Source: Cryptomeria japonica (taxonomy: Eukaryota > Streptophyta > Pinopsida > Cupressales > Cupressaceae). From it: 64,000 nt of DNA. The notes beneath the pieces are model-generated. The model did no database searches and had not been told where the DNA came from. It was given only the letters and a program-made list of their open reading frames with translations. Below, piece by piece: positions 24,118-34,639 of the stretch; position 1 is the stretch's first letter, and every line of letters begins with the position of its first letter. A program made the position numbers and the translations under genes. The stretch lies in assembly GCF_030272615.1 (NCBI RefSeq), contig NC_081413.1, positions 141,331,872-141,395,871 of the forward strand, read 5' to 3'.

Positions 24118-27100
24118 ATGGCCGAGCTGTTCGCGGGAGCTGCCGTGGGACTTGCCTTCACAGTGGTTTATGAAGGCGGTAAATATATATATAAAGTTAC
24201 AAGAGCAGTGACCTCAAGGAACTTGAGGAAACTCTGAATGCTTTGTTGCCGACCCTCCATGAGATACACGAAGTGAGTTTGGAATCGTCATCGGACGCGT
24301 GGGTGCCAAGAATTCAAGAGTTCCAAAAGAAGCTCGAACAGGCACAAAATCGCAAGAGAAGCCTAAATCCATTCAAGCAGGTAGCTCACGGTAAGAAGAT
24401 GGAGAAGGAGATCACCAAATTCACGCAACATGAACTTGTGCCCACAATGGCATTGAATCAAATTAAATTGCTGAATTGTTCCCAAGATATGAAGGATTCT
24501 TTCTCCACCCAACTGGAAATTTTATGTGGGTTAATACAAAATTTAAGCTTGGAGCAAGAAATTCGTTTCAACAATGTAATCTCCAAATTTGATGAACAAC
24601 TTGCTGATTTTGCTGGGCAAATATGCGAGATTTCACAGCGGGATCGGGAACTCTGTCCTCCCCCAGATATGCCTAGCTGCTTGGTGGGATTCGATAAGCA
24701 CGTGATGGAATTGAAAAAGTTTGTTTTGGAGGACGGACTGGACGTGGTTGGAGTTACAGCAATTGGCGGAGCTGGAAAATCAACACTTGTTACAGCCCTT
24801 TGCCATCATCCTGAAATCCAAGGTACCAATTGCTTGTGCTCTGTTTTTGGCTTCTACAATTTCAAGTGCATAAATCTAGCCAAGAAAAAATCTTAATTAA
24901 TGTTTGAGAATTTTGTTGTAACTTCATTTTGCCTTTCTTTTATGATTGTATCTGTCATCTGGAGTCTTACCCTATAGACTATCCTATCTGGAGTCTTACC
25001 CTATAGACTATCCTACCTTATTCAATGGAGGAAAAAACAATGCAGAGTAATTTTTCCATTAAAAGCAATCTAATCCTATATCCACTATTCTCATGACTCG
25101 CAGAGAACTTTAAGGAGAGAATAATATACATAGTGGTTTCAGAAAGCCCAGATCTCCTAACTATCCTGAAGACCATGTGGCGAAACATTGTTGGTGGCCC
25201 AGAACCTCATTTTGCAAATGTTGAGGAAGCCCGTAACAAATTGCAATGGCAAATAAAGTCAAGAAGAAATGAATCTATTCTGGTGGTATTGGATGATATT
25301 TGGAAGTTTTCTCACTTGTCAGAACTGTTATTCAAAGGGGGGCAATACATGACTATAGTAACCACCAGAGATAAAAAGATCATCCAGTGCATCCCACCCT
25401 GGTTCAACAAAGGCCACTATCCGCTACCATCCTTGCAAGAGGAGCATGCCCTGTCACTTTTCTGCTGCTGTGCTTTTGCCATGCCTACCATTCCAGATAC
25501 ACATAATGAAGAACTGGTCAAACAGGTTAACCCTACTACTCACAAGAACAGCATGGTCTTCAATTGTCTTCCCCAGATCTAAATGCAAGCTTAATTTGGT
25601 TTCATAATGTGCAGGTACAAGCAGAGTGTGATGGTTTGCCACTAGCTCTTCAGGTAATTGGGAGCTCTCTGAATGGTGAGCCCGACTGTGTTTGGGAAGC
25701 TACTAGGGATGCGCTTGCAAGAGGAGAAATTTCAGATGATAATCAGATAAATGTCCTTCTTAAGCGCTTGGAAACAAGCATAAATGTCCTGAATCCTGGT
25801 AAAAAACAGTGTTTCTTGGATCTGGCTGTATTCCCAAAAGGACGAATCATTCCTGCAAATGTATTGTTAGACATTTGGGTGTATGTCCGTCAAATGAGAC
25901 GGAATGAGGCTATTCTTCGTTTACGAAATTTTGAAGCTCGTAATCTATTGGACTTGAAGAGGGATCCCTGGTAAGAAACATTTCCACTTATTTCTATCTG
26001 TTTTCTACTTGTGCTTGATATTAAATTCGCTAAATGCAAAAGGGTTTTGAGAACAATTTTCAGAAGAAAAGTTTAACCTCACATATAAAAGTTTGAATCT
26101 TCTTGAACTATGTAGGTATATGTTTATTTAAAGATTTGGAGTTGTATGTTACTGATTTGCAGAGAATGTCAGACTTTGCCCTGAGTTTTAACACTAACTT
26201 TAATTTGGAGTAGAGCAAGTAAAACCCTGTTAATGTTATTCCAAATTTCCAGGACAAGGGGTGGGGTTTTGAGGACAACAATTTAAAATAAATAAAACAA
26301 TACCATATGGAGCATTTACAAATAATAGCAGGGGATAAAAATTGAAGCAGAGAAGGGACGTTTTGCCCTAAGGGAAACTGAATTCCTTTTTAAACTTTCA
26401 CCTGATTTCTTATAATAATCTGGTTTCCTGACGTCTGATGCCAGGACCCCAGAAAGCACAGATGACTGTATGAATAGTTATTCCTTTTCCCAACATGATG
26501 TAATGAGACAATTGGCTCTGTTTTTGGCGGAGCAGGACAATAAGATTCGTTTTAGGAGACTGTATATGCCTCTAAAGCAATCTGAATTACCCCCAGAGTG
26601 GCAAACAGACGAAAACCATTCATCTAGAGCTCAGATTATTTCCATTCACACAGGTAATTCCTGCAGCTGCTTCTTTTGATTGGAATTCAAACATGCATGT
26701 GGCATTGCTCCATATCCAAAACATTGAAAATTTATCACTCAAAGAAGTTTTAAAACAGAAATTAATCATAGCGTAGAATTGACTTTTATGATTGTTGAGA
26801 ATGTATAGGGGCAATGAAGGATACACAATGGCCCGGAATGGAGTTCCCTGAGGCGGAAGCTTTGGTTTTATATTTCAGTGCAAGTGAATATTGCATTCCA
26901 ACATTTTTGGATAGAATGACAAAACTCAAGGTTCTGATAATCCATAATGACAATGCAAAACGAACCAAGCTCAGTGGACTGGCTGGTTTCCAAGAACTTT
27001 CTCAGCTTAAAATTCTGCATCTTGAAAAGCTAATGGTTCCTCCTCTACATGAGGACTGCAAAGGCTTGAAGAGTTTGCAGAAAATATATCTGAGTCTATG

Positions 27101-27584
27101 TGAAGGGCTTGGTAAGGATAAAATGTTCAACTTGCCTGCGCTTTTAGAATTTAACGTGGACCACTGTAGTGATCTGGAGGAGTTGTCTGCAGGAATCTGT
27201 TCCTCAAAATCCCTGGAAATTTTGTCAATTACTCATTGCCATAGCCTTGTAAAGTTACCTGATGATTTGGGCAAGCTTGAATCACTGAAGGAGATAAGAT
27301 TGTGTCAATCTCCAGGCTTGAAAGGGCTGCCACCTTCCATCTCGAGTCTTGGAAAGCTAGAATTGCTTAACATCTCATCGTGCATGGGTTTGAGGGTGTA
27401 CAAGAGTAAAAGCCCTGAATTGAAGAAAACCCTTCAGTCAGTAGCCCAACTGGCATCCCTAAAAAAGGTGATTTGTGATGAGGACAATGAGCAGCTGTTC
27501 AGAAAGGGCTCCAAGTCTGGTCTTAAAGTTGAAGCTGTGGAAGAAGAATTCAATTTGAACTGGCTTTATTGGGGAATATCTTGA
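24118..27584 (+). CDS. RPW8-NB-LRR helper NLR (ADR1/NRG1-like), one frameshift
   Basis: Five exons: 24118-24822, 25104-25525, 25615-25970, 26445-26653 and 26809-27584, all with GT/AG borders in phase. Helper NLRs of this class act at membranes downstream of sensor NLRs in immunity. Order of parts: RPW8 domain (MAELFAGAAVGLAF...), P-loop GGAGKST (near 24765), kinase-2 ILVVLDDIW, RNBS-B TIVTTRD, GLPL in CDGLPLAL, RNBS-D CFLDLAVFP, and the QHD form of the MHD motif (SQHDVMRQLA, 26488). QHD is typical of RPW8-type NLRs. LRRs follow to WGIS. Exon lengths sum to 2468 nt, so one base is missing; it falls between KVTRA and SDLKELEETL near 24203-24212. With it the protein would be about 822 residues, normal for ADR1. 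It is therefore a recent pseudogene, a null allele or an assembly error. I start at ATG 24118 because RPW8 homology starts there. Confidence 0.88.
24956..25013. repeat. Tandem duplication in NLR intron 1
   Basis: ATCTGGAGTCTTACCCTATA plus GACTATCCT occurs twice in direct succession, period about 29 bp, inside the first intron. Confidence 0.85.
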
Positions 27585-27605
27585 ATCAAGGGGATATAGA
27601 AAGAT

Positions 27606-27712
27606 AGATTTTTTACAGATACTGTTTGGAAATTAAGGTGTACATGTAATAAATTAAGGTAGATTTTTGACAGATACTGTTTGGAAATTAAGGTGTACAT
27701 GTAATAAATTAA
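27606..27712. repeat. Tandem duplication after NLR stop
   Basis: A ~56-bp unit (GACAGATACTGTTTGGAAAT then TAAGGTGTACATGTAATAAA) is present twice in the likely 3' UTR, only about 25 bp after the stop codon. Confidence 0.85.
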
Positions 27713-27870
27713 TTGTTAGTTAAATAATTAGTCGAGGGAAATTGTTTCTAGAAAATAAGACTCTATAAAGTCATGATGAAATGTAATGAGAAGATGAATG
27801 CTCGAGAAGGCATTATATTATTTCATGTTACAGCCATGGTTTAATTTGTTTGCTCTACCATATTCCTGAT
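27690..27870. repeat. Dispersed repeat, copy 1 (pairs with 29420-29640)
   Basis: ATTAAGGT..ACATG.AATAAATTA, AAAATGTAATGAGA and GCCATGGTTT.ATTTGTTTGC recur in the same order and orientation at 29420-29640. The end TTTGTTTGCTCTACCATATT is shared. The two copies could be LTR ends around an interior of about 1.5 kb, or a segmental duplication. Confidence 0.7.
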
Positions 27871-29139
27871 TCTCTGTGCCTGTGTGTTTCCTGAGAAAAG
27901 TTAGATGGAGTAAAGATCTCAAAAAGTGAATGAGAAGCATTTAATATGAATTTGGTGGATTCAGAAGTAGCTGCTGTATTGATGTGTGTAGAGGAGGATC
28001 TGTGTAGAATTTGGTGGGCATAGAATTTGTAGAAATAGGTGTACGCAAAGGAGTGGCAGTTATTCAAAGGAGCTGTTCTCTGAAAGAGAACATCGTCACT
28101 GTGCATCCAATGCAGATTAGTGTGAAAAAAAAGGCGTATCACACGCCCACTGTTATAAAAATGAGAGTATGATATCCTACACAGTTCTGTTGGTTAATTT
28201 TTTCCAGTGAGGCGTGATTTGCTAAGAAAACTGTCAAGTATATTTTGGGTTCTCATTTTATTTCATGTTGGCCGCCATTCTTTGACATTTATGTCAAGCA
28301 CAAAAGTTTAATGGAAGTTCGTTAAGGCAGCGAGTCATGGAATAGTAATATCATAGCATATAGAAGAGGTAATTATCCTTTCTAAAGGCAGTGTAGCAAC
28401 AAAAAAAGGGCATAAATTTTTTTTTCATCATATCATGAGCACAGAGGAGTGCAAAGAGAGCATTGTAAGTTCATAGTCTCACATTTATGCTGCAGTTTTT
28501 TCTTAGTTGTCTATTGCATTCCAGAACAGCATCATTCAAAGACAATCTTAAGTCCATCTTGTTCTGTGAGTATGTGGCTAACCTACGATGAATAGGTTTA
28601 AAAGTGATTGGAGGAAGAACATTCTTTATTTTTTATTTATTTTTTGGCATTTAAATCTAGGCAATATATAATACTTACACAATAAACATTAATGCCTATT
28701 TGTATAGTTGGTTCAAAAGTCTATATTCCAAGTTTTAGTGATTAGCAGGTCAATAATTCCATTTAAAAAAATAAAATAAAAAAATTTGAAAAGAGGAGTT
28801 ATAAGGATTTTCTTGTAAGAGTGTATTATGGGTTGAATCCGGCACCTACTCTTGATTTTAATAATGGTCACACATATTACTTGTATTATTGGAGGTATTT
28901 GTGCTATATGTTGCAGGGAAAACTCATTTGTTACATCTGATAGTTAGAGTGCAACATATTTCCATTGGAGGTTGGAGGAAATGGAGGCAAGAGGACATCT
29001 ATCTCGACCTAGCTACTCATTCAAGGATGATTCATTTCAAGAGACACATATTTTCATTTTTCATCTTTTCAAGAGCAAGAGATGGCATGCAATGAATTGT
29101 TGGGTTGTGGATAGTTGAATCCATAGACTAATATGCATA
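27871..29139. other. No gene recognised
   Basis: AT-rich sequence between the paired repeats. The largest small frames (28142-27855 minus, 28889-29095 plus) show no domain I recognise. Confidence 0.4.
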
Positions 29140-29370
29140 GTTGAGTTTTGATTGGATAATCAAAACATTTGCTTGGACACAAGGAGTTTGTGTTTATGTT
29201 GATGTCGAATTGGGTAATCAAAACATTTGCCCAAACATGAGGAGTTTGGGTTGATGTTGATGTAGAGTTTGATAATCAAGACATTTGCCTACACAAAGAA
29301 GTTTGGGTGGTCAATGCAGAGTTGAATAATCAGACCATTTGCCTAGACAATGAAGTTTAGGTTGATGATG
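29140..29370. repeat. ~64-bp imperfect tandem repeat, four copies
   Basis: Four degenerate copies of AATCAAAACATTTGC, then GGAGTTTGGGTTGATGTTGA, then TGTCGAATTGG. The phrase CATTTGCCT recurs about every 60-66 bp. Confidence 0.8.
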
Positions 29371-29419
29371 ATATATTTTTTCTCTATTTTTTTTTTCATA
29401 ATGTAAACCTTAAAGAAGG

Positions 29420-29640
29420 GTTGTTAGAAAATTAAGGTTTCCATGCAATAAATTAGTTGTTAGTTAAATAGTTAGTTTATGAGAATTGCTTCCCATAGGG
29501 AAGTATGGAAAATAAGGCTCCATGAAGCTATGATAAAATGTAATGAGATGAATACTAAAGAAGAAAATATATTATTTCATCTTAGTTTATTTATAGCCAT
29601 GGTTTGATTTGTTTGCTCTACCATATTCTTGTTAGACTAA
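29420..29640. repeat. Dispersed repeat, copy 2
   Basis: Second copy of the sequence at 27690-27870, same orientation. It ends with TTTGTTTGCTCTACCATATT CTTG immediately before the LTR-like block at 29635. Confidence 0.7.
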
Positions 29641-30850
29641 CCGGTGGACAACTAAGAGGGGGGCGGGGGGGTTTGAATTAGTTGTCAACAGATTATATTA
29701 ATCAAACCACTTTATAACCTTTAACTGGAGCACATAAACATTAAATACCGGAATAGCAAAAACAGATACCGGTAAGCAATAAAACTTAAGTATGAAACAA
29801 ATGATCAACACAATGCAACCATACCACATAACACCATGATTTGTACGTGGAAAACCCGATAAAGGAAAAAAAAAATGGTGGGAAGCCTACCCACAGTCAA
29901 ATAATACTTCCGCAAAAAGTATGTGATACAATAAGGGGCCTGCACATACAGGAAGGCACACTGCCTAGAGCATACTGCTCATTACAAAGGAGTCTCACTG
30001 ACTACAAAGAGGTTATAACCACCTCAATATAATTGGACAACAATCCAGAAGAATGAATTGCCAATGATAGCATCTACCATGCCTGATTACAGTCTCGGTT
30101 AAGCTCAATACTAGAGGCATTTGACCTCTTACATAAATCCAATCCGATCACCTATGATCGACTAAATCTCCTTTGCATATGATCTTTTCATTATTCACAC
30201 AATTCATTCCATGACCATTACAATTGATCTACAAAGAGATCTTACATCAATTTATACAAACCCTAAGGCCTAAACCAATTAGGTTGGCCATCTAAAAGAT
30301 ATTACAATAAGATCATTACATACATCCACATTACAATGATATACCATGTCGGCTTTAGACCAAAGCAATATTAACCAATCCATAAATCATCCCAGTAACG
30401 TGTAGAGAACACTTAATAGCACATTACATGATACCAATCCATAACCTAGATAGATACCAGACCTAAATAGATCCACCACACCAAAGCGATGTCTCCAACC
30501 AGTCGAGGCACGAACACAATCACCTTCTGCATCCTGAATTCCATCTAGAAGCCGCACCAACACCACTTATGCATCCTATCAAAAATTCTCAGTAAAAGCT
30601 TTGTCGGTAAAACCTTAAACCCTTACCGGTATAGGCTTACTAGAGTGTATGATAGCATCCGATCATTAAGTCAATACCAATTGACCAAAACATACTCCTG
30701 AAACATGCAACACATTTAACCAAACATATTACATTGATCCAAACATGTCGGTAGTATCCAACTAATAGTCCCTTCTGCTGGTAACACTAGTTCTTCTACT
30801 GATAATCAAAATCCGTCTGAGTATATGCACGAATTTGTGGTACCAAAAAG
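29635..30850 (-). mobile_element. LTR-like fragment, antisense
   Basis: Read on the minus strand it ends with CCCCCCCGCCCCCCTCTTAG, resembling the end of the block at 17276-18760, and holds ACCGGTA-type motifs and a GTACGTGGAAAACCC-type phrase (plus strand near 29844). No coding region is attached. Family assignment is inference. Confidence 0.45.
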
Positions 30851-30879
30851 GTGCCACACTTCAAAAAAAAATTTAAAAG

Positions 30880-30994
30880 CCCATAAGGTGCATGCACTAT
30901 AGGGCACGTGCCCTATAGGCTTGGTGTGGCAAGCCTAAGGCTTGGCACACCAAGCCTATAGGGTGTGCGCCCTATAGTGCACACGCCTTATAAG
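30880..30994. repeat. Long foldback (56-nt arms, 3-nt loop)
   Basis: Left arm 30880-30935, loop TAA 30936-30938, right arm 30939-30994. The inner 21 nt (ATAGGCTTGGTGTG...) pair with one mismatch; the outer parts (CTATAGGGC, AAGGTG) pair with a few more. A further palindrome CTTATAAGGTGTGCACCTTA follows directly. It could be a small foldback element or an RNA hairpin precursor. Confidence 0.8.
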
Positions 30995-31158
30995 GTGTGC
31001 ACCTTATAAGGCGTATGTGCATTATAAACAGCAAAAAAACCTTGCTCCACATTTCTGCATTCCAAACCTGCGTTTTGGCATTTTTGGGTGCTATTTTCTT
31101 GCGCTCGCCCTTTGTAAAAGCTTGAAATTGGGCATTAAGTTGTCCATCTCTCATCAAA

Positions 31159-31609
31159 ATGCTACCACGCCATCGAAGAGCTCGAAGAGGTATGTATTTT
31201 TATTTTCTTATTGTCATTTTTTTATATTAATTTGAAGATTAAACTAGGTTTATTGATTTAAATTTATTTTCATTATCAGAAAATGAGATTAGACAAGAAA
31301 ATATTGAAAACACTTAATCACCTCCTCATGAAGACCATATTGAAGAAGAAGCACATCAAGAACTTCCTACAATCCCTAGACACCCCATAGGTACACAAGA
31401 AAACCTATTAGGTCAAATAGAAAATAGCTAAAAAGAGCTTGAAGATTTAATCACAAGGCTAAAAGATCCCACTGGAACAAACTCCCATAGGACAAACCTT
31501 GCCAGTTCTTTGCAATCTATTGTATCCCACATACAATCTGTGAGTGGGCAAATAAATTTTTGGTCCCGTAAGAAGGAAGAACAAAAGCAATTTTATGCTG
31601 ACAAATTAT
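31159..31609 (+). pseudogene. Accessory gene B, right copy, 5' part
   Basis: Exon 1 at 31159-31189 (MLPRHRRARR), intron 31190-31279 with GT/AG ends, then exon 2 from 31280. Exon 2 carries ELEDLITRLKDP and FWSRKKEEQKQFYADKL and is cut at 31609 by the Gypsy element. Two premature TAA codons (after ENT and IENS) fit CAA decay. The frame resumes at 51708. Joining the flanks with one target duplication removed gives the YADxLSY block found in the left copy, showing the insertion hit a coding exon. Confidence 0.75.
31605..31609. repeat. Target-site duplication ATTAT (left)
   Basis: ATTAT at 31605-31609 matches ATTAT at 51703-51707, bordering the Gypsy element. The gene B frame is continuous when the element and one copy are left out. 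Confidence 0.8.
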
Positions 31610-32385
31610 TGTAGACACCTAAAATTGTCCAGTCTAATTAAATAAATATTTTTATTTATTTAATTATTTTAGCCTACTTCATCTATTAATTAAATAAATC
31701 TTTATTTATTTAATTAATTCATTTATCCTCTTCTAGCCTTATTTCTCATTTAAATAAATCCATTTATTTATTTACATTATCCTTTTTCCTAAATTAAATA
31801 AATATTTTATTTATTTAATTGATCCCACTTCTTCTATTAATTAAATAAATCTTTATTTATTTAATTAATTCATTAGCCTTTTCTACCCATGACACATGTC
31901 ATTCATCTCTTAATTCCTACACTATCTACCCCTCTCATTATTTTATTATTTCTTCTACCTACCCTCTAATCATAGCCGACCTCTTTTACACCTCTCAATC
32001 TTATCCCTCCATTTCATATAGTGTCTTCTATATAAGGAGATGCTTCCTTTATTATCAAACCTTGACTGGCTAATCAATTTATGCATTTGACTACACTACG
32101 CTTTTCATAGGAGATCCTACTTGCAACCACATTCCGTTCTTTGTTGAGCTCTTGTGCACATAAAATCTGAGAGCAAATATATCAAGCAAGATCAATGGAG
32201 ATAGGAAGAATGGAGATTCGAACCCTATTGGACATGTGATGGTATAATCTTTGTGATTTCATTTGCATTGTCTTAGGTAATCTTCATATGTTATGGTGGA
32301 TCTTTGTTGTTGTTAGGCTAGGGTTTTGTGGTTGAATCTATTTAGTTTTTCATCATTGTTGTTGTATCCATTTTCACCATATACA
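31610..32385 (+). repeat. 5' LTR of the outer Gypsy element
   Basis: 776 bp from TGTAGACACC to CCATATACA. Its last 161 bp match 51542-51702 with about five differences. It contains repeated TTAATTAAATAAAT blocks. The primer-binding region follows at once. Confidence 0.85.
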
Positions 32386-32405
32386 TTTTGGCACGCCCAG
32401 TGGGA
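32386..32405 (+). other. Probable primer-binding site
   Basis: TTTTGGCACGCCCAGTGGGA follows the 5' LTR directly, where a tRNA primer site is expected. I cannot name the tRNA. Confidence 0.5.
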
Positions 32406-34639
32406 CACTTGTCCCTTTTGCATTTTACATCCTTGTTGCAGATTTTGTGTTTTGAAGTTGTAGATCTGACATTTCCGACAACATTTTGATATTTTCGCAT
32501 CTGCGCACTTTCGGATCACGTTTTTTATTTTCTACCGCATCTGTGACATCTGGAACTGCGTCTGCGCCCTCGACAGTATTTTATTTTTTTGCAGATTCTG
32601 GAAATCGCATCTGTGTTCCCTAATCGAGTCTGTGGGTTTTCAGGCGTGTCTGCGTCCAGAAGTCGCGTCTGCGTTCCGGAGCTGCGTCTGTGTTTCATAG
32701 AAGCACGTCTGCATCCAGAAACAATGTCTGTGTTTATGGTAACTGCGTCTGTATGCACTAATTTCGTTTTGGGGTTTTCATTGGTTCAGTTTTTAGTCAT
32801 TTGGTTTTTCAGATCTGGTTTATTTTGAGCTAACATTTTCAGATCTAGCTAACGAAATTGGTGCAGCTTGTCTTGAAAGCAAAAACGTTTTGTTGAAGGC
32901 CCCTATTTTCACAAAGTCTTTTGGATCTAAAATTTACCTAACTCGTGTGCTTGCAGGAAGGCGTGATTATTTCAAACAATCCAAACTACTAACAAATCTT
33001 TGTTGTAGGACCTTGGCAAGGGTTTTTGATTTTTATTGTGTGCCTTGTTTTCATAGACTAGCAAACACTTCAATTGGTGCTTTAAAATTGAATCATTTTC
33101 TTTTGTGTCTTGAGCAATAGGCTCTTTTTGTTTAATCTTTAGAGGGCCTGTCTCCCTGTGTGGTCATTAGGACTACTAGTGAGGAGAGAACGACCCAAGT
33201 GGTAGCAAAAGAAAAGCCATCTTCTTCCAAACCACTATAAATAATTGTATTCATGGTGAAAACTATGAATAACGTGTGTTGATTAGTTCATACCGACACT
33301 ATGTCTCCCCATAAACCCGTTTGATCAAATTTATTTGATCATTTGTAGGGCGTAACTCCTACCGGCTGGGAGCCTTCTGTATTTATAGAGCTGAAAGTGT
33401 CGCATGTATGGCCACACGAGCGGATGCCCTTACTAGCACCTTTTTGTTTTAGAAGCCCAAATCCTTCTAGTTGTTGGGGCAGGAGGTCGGACCTCTGGTA
33501 GCGGCCCACACACATACGATTCTTAGTAGAGATACAAAGTTCACCACAAGGAGTTTTTGTGGGGACTAATGCTTGGCTGCCCCGAGAAGTGAGTGCCGAG
33601 GGTGGAGCCAGTGGGGTCAAGCATCTAAGTATCCACTCTGAATAACGTAGCCTCGGGGGTAAAACTCCATGTGGGATCAACAACTATTGTCTTGGCCAGC
33701 CATAAGAATTGTGCTTGTCTTATTTTGAACAATCAAACATTCAAGACCAAACAGCAAACATTGTGTCTTTTGTGTCTTCAAGTGTATGCAAAACAATTTT
33801 TACATCAAACAACACACTTTTCTTTGAGTCATTTTGGGAGTCTAAACACTTGCAAACATTGAGTCTTCATCAACATTGTGTCCTATTGTCACAAAAAATA
33901 GCCAAACATTCAGATTTGGTGACAACAAAAACTTCACAGATAGAAAAAATTGCACAAATTTTGTAGAAACGCGTCTGTGTCTGACAGAATAGCGTCTGTG
34001 TCATATAACCACGTCTGTGAAGGGCAGAAACGCGTCTGTGTTCTCAGAATCAACATTGCATTTACAACATCTCAGAAAAGCGTCTGTGTCTGATAGAATA
34101 ACGTTTGTGTCAGGAAATCGCGTTTGTGTAGTATACAGGCACGTCTGTGTTCAGAATTAAAAAGCTTTTACAGTCCAGCAAACACACACAGTCAGTTTCG
34201 GAATTCTTGAGCTTCCCAGGTTATTTCTCCAGGGTTTCATCAAGCATTCAACCTGTCTTTGGGTCTCACAAAGTCCATCATTGCTTTACACCTTACATTA
34301 CATTCACATTTGTCTAAACTTGAGTCAAAAGGTCACTTGCTTGTCCTCGTCATACTTTGTCAACACACTACATACAACAACATTTTGCTAAGTGGTCCCT
34401 CATCAAGGTCTATCAACTTTGGGTCTCATTTGGCCTTACTTAGAGTCAAGGTCAACTTACCTCATCAAGAGAAACTATCATCTCTTTGGAAGTCACACCT
34501 ACTCTACTACATACATACTTGGTCTTACACTTTGGACATTGCAAGTAAACCTCAGATTCATTTACATTCCATCCACTCTGTCTTCCATACTCTTTTCCAT
34601 TTGCATCTAGTCTCACACATCTTGGTCAATACCTAGTTC
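32406..34639 (+). other. Long untranslated leader with CGTCTGTGTT repeats
   Basis: No convincing gene. Two clusters of a degenerate GCGTCTGYGTTC motif lie at 32497-32760 (about 11 copies) and 33965-34155 (about 8 copies), separated by some 1.2 kb. Small frames through these repeats have no domain. Copies are unevenly spaced, so it is not a simple satellite. Confidence 0.7.

Noticed and set aside
17276-30850. The two LTR-like blocks as a pair bounding one large element
   Set aside because: They are in opposite orientation and enclose the NLR and unrelated fragments.
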